From positions 8,988,781 through 9,052,780 of the forward strand of contig OZ007508.1 of NCBI GenBank assembly GCA_963931865.1: DNA of 64,000 nt. Direction: 5' to 3'. The notes under the pieces are model-generated. The model saw only the letters and a list, made by a program, of their open reading frames with translations, was not told the DNA's origin and did no database searches. Made by a program: the position numbers and the translations under genes. The stretch comes from Axinella damicornis (taxonomy: Eukaryota; Porifera; Demospongiae; Axinellida; Axinellidae). Shown one piece after another: positions 9,338 to 19,689 of this stretch (positions are counted from its first letter, which is position 1; each line of letters begins with the position of its first letter).

Positions 9338-10024
9338 CCGTAGTCTCTCGAAAATACGCCCATGGGCGATGAATTTAGAATCTGCTCAAAGAGGGGGATG
9401 GGCGTATTTTCGAGGACCCCTATCCCGAAAATAGGCCCACCCTTGACTCGAAAGTAGGCCCACCCAAGTACATGCGTATACGAGTGCAATACTGCAACAG
9501 TCATTCTAGCAAGGCTTAACTACTACTAGTCCCGGAGTTTCTTGGTGAGCAGGAACAATCTCTTCGTGTGAGTAGCTACAGGAACAGCAAACAAGACACA
9601 GCAGGACTGCTTGAATGACGTAGAGTGCGCAGTCTATCTTCGGGACTTGCCGATTGCTGCTGCTGCTTCCTGGAAATCCGTAGTGCGCTGCTAGTGCTAC
9701 GCTAAGGCGATTGCACACGCGAAGACACAAACATGCAATGCACAGCGCGTGCACGGTCTCATGTCATGCATTCAGTACACAGCTGATTATGCAATGGCAT
9801 GCAACATAATGAAATTCATTGCAAATAGTACCGCGATAGCCAGCCTTCATTTCTTAGTCCAACCTCTTTGACAGTGCTTCTTCCGGAGCTATTCAAGTGC
9901 TTTCCTGTTCGAGCTAATAGGGTGGGCGTACTTTCGAGTAATAAATGACCCTTTGCAACAACTTGTCGCGAAAAAGGGGGGTGGGCGTATTTTCGAGGGT
10001 GGGCGTATTTTCGAGAGACTACGG
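9338..10024. mobile_element. TA-flanked element with CCGTAGTCTCTCGAAAATACGCCCA termini, copy 1
   Basis: The element is bounded by TA on both sides, with inverted ends CCGTAGTCTCTCGAAAATAC and GTATTTTCGAGAGACTACGG. Subterminal motifs GGGCGTATTTTCGAGG and CTCGAAAGTAGGCCCACC recur near both ends. The interior has no transposase and is nearly identical, in reverse orientation, to 26497-27171. Confidence 0.85.
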
Positions 10025-10267
10025 TACATGGCTGTTATTGCTCTTTGATGGGAATCATAGCACGCCTTCTCAAGATAGAATTTTAGACACTGTTGCGTTA
10101 GCTTAGCTCGGCCTCCCACACAGCTAGGGAATGAGACTATGAAAAGTTGTACTTGGGTAGTTGAGGAAAGAGTGAAATTAAACACAGAATTGGCTTGCAA
10201 GATTTCCTGTGAGTGGAGCATATTATTTAGGGATGGAGTGGGACAAAATCGTAGCATGGCAAAGTAA

Positions 10268-10303
<36 letters not shown>
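10268..10303. repeat. G homopolymer, about 36 bp
   Basis: An uninterrupted run of G, followed about 60 bp later by a C/T-rich tract (10370-10435). It lies just upstream of the SSX2IP exon at 10487. Confidence 0.9.
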
Positions 10304-10305
<2 letters not shown>

Positions 10306-10486
10306 TGAATTACCTTAATGCTTATGTTCATAATGCTCTTGGGTATTTTCAAGGGGGTGAATGCCTCTCTCCCACCCCCTCCCACCCTCCCCTTCCCCCT
10401 CCCCCCCTCTCCCCCCCCTCCCCCTCTCCCCCCCAAAACCTGCTGTTAGTGTATGTCTGTAAGCTGCATGTTGTTGCCCATATCAG

Positions 10487-10591
10487 GTGCGTCGCCTGAA
10501 GCTGAGCTCACAGTACAAGGAGACTCAGTTCAGCCATGAGAGCAGGAAGAGGGAGAAAGAGTACGAGAGACTCAAGCAGAAACTAGGACAG
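10487..10591 (+). CDS. SSX2IP: SSX2IP (ADIP) coiled-coil exon
   Basis: Acceptor TATCAG and donor GTGGGT bound 35 codons in phase 0. The peptide VRRLKLSSQYKETQFSHESR leads into KREKEYERLKQKLGQ, which matches the vertebrate ADIP/SSX2IP segment with the KEREYNKLKERLHQ pattern. SSX2IP is an adaptor of the centrosome, centriolar satellites and adherens junctions (binding afadin and alpha-actinin). This is the coiled-coil just before its conserved LVM...NYVGRADGK block, which is encoded by the next exon at 12413. Neighbouring exons of the family (N-terminal part, later coiled coils) were not located. The plus strand agrees with both exons. Confidence 0.85.
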
Positions 10592-10865
10592 GTGGGTTTG
10601 TTCACATGTTCAAGTACATAGCTGCTTGTCCAGGTATACAACAATCAAAACTTTGTGTCAGTCTCATACGTAGCCTCATTCCCATACCATAATTATGAGA
10701 AATAGCCTGGCAACTTTTGTGAGTTCAAACTGTAGACGGCTGTAACGTTTGACGGGCACTGCACTTGCACCATTCAAGCAGTGAATATTGCATTATTACA
10801 TGTAATAGTTACGATTTTCCAGCTGCTGAGATGCTATCTAAAGCGCACCACCCTTCAACAGAAAA

Positions 10866-10942
10866 CAAGGGGTTGGTGGGATTCTAACCCAGGACTGAGC
10901 CTGAGCTAAGCACCACTAGAGACTCTCACCCTACCACTGCAC
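10866..10942 (-). repeat. tRNA-derived SINE-like fragment
   Basis: On the minus strand the sequence shows an A-box-like TGGTAGGGTGAG and a B-box-like GGGTTAGAATCCC spaced as in tRNA-derived polymerase III promoters. It does not fold into a clean tRNA and lacks a recognisable anticodon arm, so a SINE head is likelier than a functional tRNA. The MITE at 10943 is inserted directly beside it. Confidence 0.45.
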
Positions 10943-11324
10943 TAGCCTCGTTCCCAGGCCCACATGCGGAACGCGGAAGTGGGCCTGGCTAAATTCCCGT
11001 ATGTGCACAGTCCGCATAACTGCGTAAGCGATTACATTCCTTACTTGGATGCATTCGAAATCACGTGGAAGGTAGCTGTTGGTGATGGCTAAGTAGAAAG
11101 TCCTTGCCAAGGAGCGACCAAAGGTGAGTCTTGAAGGCTAGAACAGCCGTTTGTTCGAACAGTTATACTCTTCACAGGGTAAAGAATGCAATTACTACGC
11201 AGTAATTGGCAATGGACTAACGTGATTCGCCTACCCGAAATCAAGACTGCTGAGCTCAGCACATACAGCCAAGTGTCACCAGACCCACTTCCGCGTTTCG
11301 CGTGTGTGCCTGGGAACGAGGCTA
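10943..11324. mobile_element. MITE, TAGCCTCGTTCCCAGGCC family, full-length copy
   Basis: It starts TAGCCTCGTTCCCAGGCCCA and ends TGCCTGGGAACGAGGCTA. It is flanked by CCACTGCAC on the left and CCAGTGCAC on the right, a 9-bp target duplication with one mismatch. The interior (AATTCCCGTATGTGCACAGT and so on) is shared with 31797-32199. There is no coding capacity. Confidence 0.85.
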
Positions 11325-12400
11325 CCAGTGCACCACCACACACCCAAACACATTACTTGTAGTGATCGATGCTACGTACTGTTCCCACTGACCTGAATGT
11401 CTTGCAAGTTTTTTTTGACTAGCCTTGTGTGATCTCAGCATCATGTGTGATATATTTTGGGCCCGTGACCTTTAACAGTTGCCCAATGAGGAAGCCATAA
11501 ATACTGGTCCCATGGGGGACCACAATAGACATGCAGGTTCCGCTGTAAATGTGTGCCGGACTCACCACTGGAAGAGTATACAAGTCGCGGGCTAGTCGCG
11601 TATTAATTCAATTAGCGTACTACGCGCGAGTATTGTTTTCCAGCTGTACTGTCAATTTTTATGAACCTATTGACCTTTTGCGGAAGTCAATTAGATATCG
11701 TGGAAAGTGTAGAGGCAGCCAGTGTGTGCCAAGGCGTCGTTGTACGTTTTGTGGGCGAAGTCTCTGGCTAAAGCTGTTGTTGTTCGGGCGAAAGTTATTT
11801 GAACCACAGCCGAGTTTGACTGACGGAAGGACACCAATCCAAAAGAGAGATCCAGGATGTCCAGCAACTGTACTTTGCGGGTACGTATAGTTTTTGTCTA
11901 ACCGCTGAACATAGCGGCAGTACAGAGCCAAGTGTAGCCTAAAATGTGTCCTTGAAGGTGATTCTTGCTTGAACTCGAGCGTCCTGCTCTGGATACAAAG
12001 CAGCTGTCCGTCTAAACTATACGTATCCGCATTCTACGAGAGTGGTACTCGTGAGCTGTGGTTGTCATGAACTTGTCAGGTATGTTTCTGATTTTATTCT
12101 GTGGTATGAAATTGCTAGTAGCTTGTGTGAGGCTGCCTCCATGTGTTAGTATAGTGCTTCAGGCTGGTATTCTATTTAGTGCGCGCCTATCTGCGCAATG
12201 CGCCGAAGACTAGCCCGCGACCTTAAGCAGGTCATTTAGTGCAACTGGGACCAGCAGTAGTGACCGTAATAGAGAGTTGGCTGCCACGGTGACCACTATA
12301 GACATGTTTCCCATTTACTGCGAGCTGGTGGTGTGACAAGGCAGTGCAGTTTGTATGGAAGAATGAAAACCAAAGTGTCCATCTTGTTTCACCCTTTCCT
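11325..12400. other. Intron-like sequence, no exon recognised
   Basis: This lies between two SSX2IP exons. A 113-codon open frame (11549-11890) has no splice or family support. A GTACGT donor-like site at 11881 is the only hint of a first exon there. Confidence 0.35.
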
Positions 12401-12412
12401 CCCTTCTCCCAG

Positions 12413-12505
12413 CTGGTGTCAGACAAGAGTCAGGACCGACGACTGGGAATGAGCATCCTCAACTCCCTGCACCGGGCAGACGGGAAGATGGAACAAACCA
12501 GGAAG
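12413..12505 (+). CDS. SSX2IP: SSX2IP (ADIP) conserved-core exon
   Basis: A polypyrimidine tract and acceptor TTCTCCCAG precede 31 codons that end at a consensus GTACGT donor (phase 0). The peptide LVSDKSQDRRLGMSILNSLH followed by RADGKMEQTRK aligns with the most conserved block of ADIP/SSX2IP (vertebrate pattern LHQLVM..KDKKIAMDILNYVGRADGKR). It joins the exon at 10487-10591 directly in frame (KLGQ-LVSDK), giving 66 contiguous residues of clear homology. The exact continuity makes this the best-supported call in the left half of the window. The downstream exons are not identified. Confidence 0.88.
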
Positions 12506-13381
12506 GTACGTAGGTGCACGGACTTTTCCCTCATAGCTGTCTTCTTCCTTTCTTCTACATTCCTGAAGGGGATAGTGTACATCATAACCGAACTGAAGGC
12601 ATTCTCAGCCTGTAAACAAAGTCCGAGGGCTGACATATGCTGGGCTGGAGATTAATCATGCAGCTCTCTTATGAGGTGACCAGAATTTAATGCAGGCCCC
12701 ACCCCCTGGATATGGAGGGCGTAGCCTGGCTGGAGCTATATAGGACTTCGCCCATTGTACATTAAGTATGCCCTATTGTAGGCAACATTGCAGGTGTGTA
12801 TTTGTGGGAGACTAACTCATTTAAAATCTTGTAGGCTACATATATACCTCCATGTAGCTGGAAATCTGACCTAGTGTTTGTACATTAATTGTACTTGTTT
12901 GTGTATCCACAATGTATAGTATTGGTTAAGGAGGAATGCAATCATTGTGGGCCCCACCATATCAGAGAACGGGATAGCGTTCTCTATTTAGGGATGGCCA
13001 AGCAAATTTCGATTTTACCATACTGATGCACCAGCAGGATAACGGCTAAAGAAGCTACAACCCCCCAAACCAAGCATGCAGACAGAATGATACTGCCTAG
13101 CAGTTCACAAAAACACTCACAAACGTACCTTAGAGTACGCGGGAGTCGGTGAACATGTCGCGGAGAAAAGTCCGATTTCATCATCTTCTTTCTTCTTTCT
13201 CATAACAAAACTTTGCCCAAAGATAGCTTACCAATTAAACCACTTCTTGAGCTAATTTACATACAGGACAACACTGCTATCGCCGTAGTACTCGCCATGA
13301 CCACGTTTGTCTGCAAATTAACTGACAAGACCAGCAGTTTTAGCTAGCTACGATCCGATGGCATTCTAGCACGATGCCAAT

Positions 13382-13849
13382 TTGAAGTCACGTGTTCGCC
13401 AATTGCGCATGCGCAATCCAAAATGCAAGCACATTTTGTGTTCTTTTGCTTGTGATGGCTGCGTTTGGTACACTAACAGAATCCCTGTGAATCCGTCATC
13501 TGGTGGCTCCTACTGCTACGAGGAAGTTCTACCAACCAGGATGTATTGTGACTATGCCATCATGGAGGTGTGGCTTTCTTTTCATGACATAATTACAGTG
13601 CAGAACTGTGAGGCTAGAGTTTCAGTGGATTTCCATTGCAAGTACATGACCTACATGGCTGGCATCGAGCTCTCTGATCTGATGAAGGGTGAATGCCCCA
13701 CCCCCTCATCCGCGAAGGCAACAATAAACATTGATCACAACAGCAACATCACAAAAATATTAATGGAAACTGCACTAAAGCCTGCTCAGTGCCCAGCAGA
13801 AGGTCCACGTCCATCAAGAGAGCCCATCGCAGCTTTGTTGACATGGTAA
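13382..13849 (+). CDS. Longest open frame of the window outside repeats, unrecognised
   Basis: A 155-codon open frame has cysteine-rich patches (CSFACDGC, GGSYCYEEVLPTRMYCDYAI) and ends before a relic of the TAGCCTCG family (13855-13885). No family is recognised and no splice sites are needed. Codon usage is not strongly biased, and the start overlaps the NRF1 palindrome, which argues against translation of the first part. It could be a lineage-specific gene, an exon in part, or chance. Confidence 0.25.
   Translation: MKSRVRQLRMRNPKCKHILCSFACDGCVWYTNRIPVNPSSGGSYCYEEVLPTRMYCDYAIMEVWLSFHDIITVQNCEARVSVDFHCKYMTYMAGIELSDLMKGECPTPSSAKATINIDHNSNITKILMETALKPAQCPAEGPRPSREPIAALLTW
13403..13416. promoter_or_regulatory. 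NRF1-type palindrome TTGCGCATGCGCAA
   Basis: A perfect 14-bp palindrome containing the NRF1 consensus GCGCATGCGC, commonly found in animal core promoters. An ATG (ATGGCTGCGTTTGG) begins 53 bp downstream at 13455; its frame reads MAAFGTLTESL and stops, with a GTGAATCC donor-like site there. Confidence 0.5.
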
Positions 13850-14011
13850 TCGCCTCATAGTCTCGGGCCTAGGAACGAGGCTAACATGGTGATTAAGTAA
13901 CAACACCAATCTGGCATACATCCAGTTCCCCCGTACCCTTATGGTGACGTGATGTTGCACGTACCATGACTAAGAAGTTACGCATTTCATGCGCTCGAAA
14001 AAGTACGCAAA

Positions 14012-14295
14012 CTAGTGGCAAAAAAATTTCTGCGAAAAATAAAAAGGATTTAATGATGGCCTGTCACATTCGGAATTATTCCACCCCTCGAAAAAGCTAA
14101 GAAACAAGGGGAAATGCCTTTAACCAGGCTCAGTCCCACCTCCTCCCTAAATTCTACATTAATTTTTATAATGGATGGGTGGTTAAAGGCATTTCTCCTT
14201 GTTTCTTAGCTTTTTAGAGGGGTGGAATAATTCCGAATGTGACAGGCCATCACTAAATCCTTTCTATTTTTCGCAGAAAATGTTTTGCCACTAGT
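14012..14295. mobile_element. Long fold-back MITE with ACTAGTGGCAAAA ends
   Basis: The two arms of about 120 bp pair almost throughout (GGCCTGTCACATTCGGAATT and its complement; CTAAGAAACAAGGGGAAATG and its complement), leaving a loop of about 40 bp. A related copy is at 30018-30215. Confidence 0.85.
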
Positions 14296-14410
14296 GGGTA
14301 TGTGTATGCATGTTCAATTCATGACGCAATGAGGGTAGTAGATGATGGGAGTAGTATTTTGTACGCCATGCACGTGCGTGCGCAAAGGGGAGCCTGGGAA
14401 GAGGCTAGAC

Positions 14411-14490
14411 TAGCCTTGTTCCCAGGCCTCCACGCCCAGCTTTTGTCGCTTGCAACAAAAGCTGGGCGTGGAGGCCTGGGAACGAAGCTA
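14411..14490. mobile_element. 80-bp perfect hairpin, TAGCCTTGTTCCCAGGCC family
   Basis: The arms (CCAGGCCTCCACGCCCAGCT and its exact complement) meet around TTTGTCGCTTGCAACAAAAG. It is a minimal non-autonomous copy with the family ends on both sides. Confidence 0.8.
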
Positions 14491-15023
14491 GTCTGAGACA
14501 GCTTCTTGCATAATTATGCTGAATTCAAAGGTGTACGTATCTCACTGTAGCCAATGCTAGTGTGGCGTACGTGCCACACCCATATTCACTGAGGTCACAG
14601 TCTAGACAAGTCCCTGGATGGTGTTCTTGTGGGCGTCCACTTAACCTCTGGCTTACTGCTGCCAAGTTGGCAGAAATGTTACAAGGAAGCTAGGACAGCC
14701 ATTCGTATGAGGTTTCCTAGTTTAGTGCTTCAACAGAAGGCAAACCAACCACTGTTACCAGAGATCCTGGACCCATACTAATGGACTTAGCCTTGTTCCC
14801 AGGCCCACGCGGCCTGGGAACAATTGCTGTCATGGACTATGCACAAAGACATGGGCATACACTTGAGGACATCCATTGTGAACCAATAGAAACCCTAGAG
14901 GTGTCAGAATCTCGTTCCCAACTCCTTCCCAGCTCTTTGTCGCATACTGTACATAATTATAATCTCATGTACGTACTATGTGCTGTTGATATACTATAAT
15001 ATTTTGTTATAGTTATATCACGC

Positions 15024-15119
15024 CTAGGAGGGATGTATCCGATTTACAGTCACGAGCACGAGGTCACTAAGCGCCTGAGGGCGAGTGACTGTAAACTGGA
15101 TACATCCCGACTAGGCATA
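15024..15119. repeat. Imperfect inverted repeat, GCCTAGGAGGGATGTATCC arms
   Basis: GCCTAGGAGGGATGTATCCG pairs with GGATACATCCCGACTAGGC, with TTACAGTCAC/GTGACTGTAA extending the stem. It is probably a small fold-back element. Confidence 0.7.
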
Positions 15120-15149
15120 ATCTAACTGGCTTATCTCACGTTAATTACT

Positions 15150-15530
15150 GTGGCTACGTCATACTGCAGCACGGTTGCTACGGAATCTCCTTGGGGCATC
15201 ATACTGCAGTACGGTTTAGTTGTTCGCGAGATTCTCGAGGAGTATTGGTGTACGTTGATACGACAAGTGGGTCTGGATGAGGAAGTATAGGGAGGTGTGT
15301 GGCAGCATGTCAACAATGAAATCTGGATGCTATAGATACACAGATGCTGGATCTAGACTACTGCTGATGAGCCCCTCAACAGCTTGGGAATGGAGATGGA
15401 GATGGATTGTCCTTTTGAGCTAAGGATTTGGTAGTTGCTATCTTACCAATGCGCTGGTATTGCTACGTACAACATTATCGGTGGAACCCTGGTCTCGATG
15501 TCTAGATGTCTTGGGCCTATATAGACAGAC
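15150..15530 (+). repeat. Direct duplication, copy 1
   Basis: The 381-bp segment from GTGGCTACGTCATACTGC to CTATATAGACAGAC recurs at 16689-17071 with only a handful of differences. The two copies flank the minus-strand exons at 15681-15803 and 16487-16582. Confidence 0.9.
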
Positions 15531-15680
15531 GGCCGTCTTGACATCTAGTACCTATGGTTGCACCCAGGTGCTGTATAAATCAGACTGCAGTATGACTCGT
15601 TGAGGTGAACCTGAGAGAGCCCCACACAGATTGTACAGCATGTTGTTTTGCCGTACATACGGCCGGTTCCGTGTCCTTAC

Positions 15681-15803
15681 CATAAATATACTCTTCTGCA
15701 ATCACAAAATTTCTTAAATCACAATATTTGGAAATTGCTTGACTGATAGAGATCATACTTGATGGCGCTAACAAGATCACTGGTGGACCCACCTCTTGAA
15801 TGG
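15681..15803 (-). CDS. Minus-strand exon, clear but unrecognised
   Basis: On the minus strand, a textbook acceptor (polypyrimidine then TTGCTATAG) precedes 123 bases ending at a strong GTAAGG donor. The peptide IQEVGPPVILLAPSSMISIS continues QAISKYCDLRNFVIAEEYIY. The frame is uninterrupted and the hydrophobic strand VILLAP is followed by a helix, suggesting a folded domain. It starts in phase with two bases, while the upstream exon (16487-16582) ends in phase 0, so at least one small exon between them is missing. I do not recognise the family. Confidence 0.6.
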
Positions 15804-16486
15804 CTATAGCAAGAGACATGACCGTAAAAGGAAGTGGGAAGAGAGCCAGCTGGAAAGAGCTTTCAGGATGGATGGTCAGATGGTTCTCGGACAGCAGAGG
15901 TGTGATCAAGAAGCTAGCTTGGAAAGAGCTTCCAAGCACACTTCACTATATCATAGGCTGTCTCACTGCTTCATGAACCTGCTGCCCAGGTACGTTATAC
16001 TGGAAGCGATACACGCACTGGATAAACGGTCTGGGAACGAGACTAGTACGAGCAAAGCTATGCAATTCAGTGGTGATGGTCTACAACGTGTGTTGCTACG
16101 TATCTCAGGCTTGCCCCATGATGGTACAGTAATTACAACTATACGTTCAGAGTATAGTTGTCTATAATTATATCAGAGTGGTGTTGTCGAAGCAGTGTGT
16201 CAAAGCAGTGGGGAATAGAATCATCAGTAGAAGACTACCCTCATATGCACTTCGCTCAGGCTCACCCTCCAATGTCCTGCATTCCACTAGTTATTACTAC
16301 TGCAAACAGCTTAAAGAAGCAGAAGAACATGTACAAAGTATTAACGCCTAATATTAAACCCCCTATATAAATTCTTATGGGCTTATGGGTATCCTCCGGG
16401 CTCATTTGGCTGCTACAGGGTGCAATGGGTTTTAAGCATCTGAAAATGGCTGACATGCTTAGCACCATCCCACTCTAACAACGTAC

Positions 16487-16582
16487 CTGCTCTTTGAGAT
16501 CTTTTAGTTTAGTCGTCAGGAAAGCAAATTTCCCTGACCCCTTGACCTCGAATTCTGATCCAAGGGCATGTCTTAACAGAGC
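16487..16582 (-). CDS. Minus-strand exon, clear but unrecognised
   Basis: On the minus strand, acceptor TTGTTATCTTCAG precedes exactly 32 codons ending at a consensus GTACGT donor. The peptide is ALLRHALGSEFEVKGSGKFA followed by FLTTKLKDLKEQ. Acceptor, donor, length and codon content all support a real exon. It lies upstream (in transcript order) of 15681-15803 and is probably in the same gene. The family was not recognised. Confidence 0.6.
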
Positions 16583-16688
16583 CTGAAGATAACAAGGGAG
16601 TGATTGTATCAGGTAAGCACTGTTACCGACCAGGAAGCAATGCTACTACATATCCTATGTGTTCGTGTCTGTTTATACGTTCTTATGT

Positions 16689-17071
16689 GTGGCTACGTCA
16701 TACTGCAGCACGGTTGCTACGGAGTCTCCTTGGGGCATCATACTGCAGTACGGTTTAGTTGTTCGCGCGATTCTCGAGGAGTATTGGTGTACGTTGATAC
16801 GACAAGTGGGTCTGGATGAGGAAGTATAGGGAGGTGTGTGGCAGCATGTCAACAATGAAATCTGGATGCTATAGATACACGGATGCTGGATCTAGACTAT
16901 ACTGCTGATGAGCCCCTCAACAGCTTGGGAATGGAGATGGAGATGGATTTTCCTTTTGAGTTAAGGATTTGGTAGTTGCTATCTTACCAATGCGCTGGTA
17001 TTGCTACGTACAACATTATCGGTGGAACCCTGGTCTCGATGTCTAGATGTCTTGGGCCTATATAGACAGAC
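16689..17071 (+). repeat. Direct duplication, copy 2
   Basis: Near-identical to 15150-15530. It is immediately followed by a second dispersed repeat (17072-17250) that has an inverted relative at 59826-60016. Confidence 0.9.
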
Positions 17072-17250
17072 TGGTATTGCACATGTGCAGTGCAGTGGAG
17101 TTATGGTGTCAAAGACGATGCGCCCTTGGTTACACGAACCTGATTTTCGAGGCAGAGTATGTGTAGCTCAATGTCAAACATCACTGACAAACACCAAGTC
17201 AGGGTTTGCATCTGGGTTTGCATCCCTATGAGATGGGTCCTGGGTTAGAA
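17072..17250 (+). repeat. Dispersed repeat, inverted copy at 59826-60016
   Basis: The segment from GGTATTGCACATGTGCAGTG to AGATGGGTCCTGGGTTAGAA matches the reverse complement of 59826-60016 with modest divergence, including CAAAGACGATGCGCCCTTGG. Confidence 0.85.
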
Positions 17251-17581
17251 AATGTTGGAGCCTCCAACCTCAGGACAGGGACCTGGTGAGGTCTCACGCT
17301 TCATTAATAAGTGCCCCAATACAAGGGACTTCCTCTGCACCAATGGGCTGAGAAAGCGGTCTTCGTGCATTGTAGGGCTTCCATTTCTTTTCAAGTTTGG
17401 ACAGCTGGCTGGTGGTATGCCGAGAACCATGACTGTTAAGTGTCGCATGAATTTGGCAATGTCCTCTCGGACAATAAATGTATCAAATAATTATTAATGG
17501 TTTGAGATACTGTGTTCAGTTGATTTAATTTCACACTTTTGGCTGTTCGAATTTATCTCCCTCCCATTCTTCTCACCGCAG

Positions 17582-17657
17582 TGTGTGACGTGAGTGAGGA
17601 GTTGAGGATGAAAATGAAAGTGGAGCAAGGGAGGAGATCAAGATCAGCGTCTGCCAG
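17582..17657 (+). CDS. Plus-strand exon, basic and charged, unrecognised
   Basis: Acceptor TTCTTCTCACCGCAG is excellent and the donor GTAAGG is consensus. The 76-base frame reads CDVSEELRMKMKVEQGRRSR followed by SASAR. The phase is 2 bases in, 2 out. It sits 30 bp upstream of the TTAA-flanked element at 17688. The parent gene is unknown; the possible terminal exon at 25561 begins with a different phase, so they are not proven to join. Confidence 0.5.
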
Positions 17658-17687
17658 GTAAGGGGGTAGGGAAGAGAGGAGAGCAAC

Positions 17688-18286
17688 TTAACCCTTTAAC
17701 CACCGAATTCTTCCCACCAAGACAACACATTTTCATGCATTCAGCGCACACCACTTTCGTAGGTACTCCTCTCCCACAGCATTCGCTCCTCAGCGGCCAA
17801 ACTCGGTGGGGCCCGCACACATGGAGAGACCCCTCTGGCAATACCGTTAATGATATTCATGACCCCCCACAAGGCCAGCAATCGGAGGTCAAAGGTGGAT
17901 GTCAGCCGGATTTTCGCCCAGCATTTCCCTAAACTTGGGCCAGATCTGACTGATGGCACACCTTACACCACCAATTTGCAGGTTTTCTTGAGGCCCTGGG
18001 TGGGGTCTATGAATATCATTAGAATCAAAAATTCTCGGGTCAATGAATCTCATTAAAATCAAAAAAGGCCGAAGGGGGGGCTGCTGCCCCCCCTTCGAAA
18101 CCCCCCCGCTTGTACGTTTAGTGGGGGAGGCGCGCCGAAATCTGACCAAATTTTTGAGTTCATGCCTTAAAGTCGTCCCTAGGCCCTCTGAAGACTTTTT
18201 GGTCTCTTTTTGGACTGGCGAGAAGCCCTACAAGTGCATAGGGTCTAAATGACGCCTATAGACGTCATTGGGGCTTAAAGGGTTAA
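17688..18286. mobile_element. TTAA-flanked piggyBac-like non-autonomous element
   Basis: TTAA at 17688-17691 is followed by CCCTTTAACC, and the right end GGCTTAAAGGG is followed by TTAA at 18283-18286. TTAA duplications with CCCTTT-type ends are the signature of piggyBac (or Kolobok) elements. There is no transposase frame inside. It includes a GC-rich fold (GAAGGGGGGGCTGCTGCCCC) near 18070-18095. Confidence 0.75.
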
Positions 18287-18415
18287 GGAGAAGAAAAGTG
18301 GAGGGGGGTTTGATGGTAAAATTAATTGGAAAGAATATATTCGCTCCCCTTAGTCCTTTCCCCCTCGTTCCCAGTCCCACACCAAACTTTTCATCACTTG
18401 CAGTACTTGCAGGAG

Positions 18416-18516
18416 TAGCCTCATTCCCAGGCCTTCCGCACCTCCGGTTTTTTGATCGCTTGCATACTGCAAGCGATCAAAAAAATGGAGGTGCGGAAGG
18501 CCTGGGAACGAGGCTA
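18416..18516. mobile_element. Hairpin MITE, TAGCCTCATTCCCAGGCC family
   Basis: The left arm TAGCCTCATTCCCAGGCCTT and the right arm AAGGCCTGGGAACGAGGCTA are joined by a stem through CCGCACCTCC.GTTTTTTGATCG. Flanking TGCAGGAG and TACAGGAG suggest a degraded target duplication. Confidence 0.75.
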
Positions 18517-18521
18517 TACAG

Positions 18522-18850
18522 GAGGGCCTGGTACATTTGCCCATGTGAGTGACGTCAAGACAGGGGAAATACCTAAAATGAATGTGGGCATACTGGGTCC
18601 CAGAACAGCAAGAAAAGCGAAGGTACCAGGTAACATACCACACATATCTAGCTAGCGGGGGACGACTGTCATACTCACTGAGCGTTGAACATGTAGATAG
18701 ATGCATGGTTGAATATGACGCGAAACGTAGTGTCCTCGTTCTGAAAATTTGCCATTTGTCGATTACGTCATGGTCACGTGAGGATATGTACCAGGCCCTC
18801 CTCGCTTTTCCGTACTGCAAGCGACGGAAAGCTGGGCATGGGACTGGCTA
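18522..18850. mobile_element. Inverted-repeat element with GAGGGCCTGGTACAT ends
   Basis: GAGGGCCTGGTACATTTGCC at the left pairs with ATGTACCAGGCCCTCCTCGC at the right, and inner arms carry GTGACGTCA and TACGTCATGGTCACGTGA. Similar GCCTGGTA ends occur at 20592-21198 and 4181-4614. Confidence 0.6.
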
Positions 18851-19689
18851 CTAGAATGCCACTGTTTGGCACTAATTAATGAACTGTCAATCCGGGTGCT
18901 TCCCTTATTCTCTGTGCGGGATGGTTTACCAGTCGGAACGAACCGGGTAGAAGTGGCTTGCCATAGACGTACCATATCCACCTACCGAAACTCAGCCAGT
19001 AGCAATTAGAGAATATCTTCAACTGGAAAACTCGTATTAGAGTGTTCAATTTTAGTAAGAACCCAGAGGAGACCCTCGCTCACACAGTTTTGTCTCGTTA
19101 CAACAATGGCCAATCAGATTTGAGAATGAGCAATCGCCACTGCTGTAGTTTTGAATTAATCATGCCAGAGAGTTTCATGTGTTTATAAATAAGGCACTAA
19201 TGCTGTGTAACTTCCCCACTGACAAATCCGAGTATAGGCTTGATGAAAGACCTACATTCATGTATGCGTGTGAGGGACTAGGTTCACAAGATAATATATT
19301 ACAGAAATCTTACCTGGGTGTGGGGCGTGGTCAGGGATCAATTCATGTTCACTATGCCTTGATGTGTGTAAGTGTGTAGTGCATGTCTCACACAGACAGC
19401 GTGACAGTTGGTAGCTTGGTCTGACTCGAGGTGATGCATTAGTATAAACACAGAGTTCTCAGTGAGAAATGTCGAACACTACAGAAACAACTCACGTTCC
19501 CAGGCCCAGTCCAGCTTTCCATTGCTTGCAGCGCGGTTAGGTGGGAGGGGCCTGGTACATGTTCGACAGTCTCATTCCGTGTTCTTACTCCATGATGTCT
19601 GTGCATGTGTGTGTACTTTGCTTCCCTCTGGGCATTTTGTGTGTGATGCATGGGTTCTCTAGTATTGGAGCCAGTCCATCAATAATGTC

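Noticed and set aside
11549..11890. 113-codon frame ending at a GTACGT
   Set aside because: There is no homology, the codon use resembles intron sequence, and only the donor-like site is suggestive.
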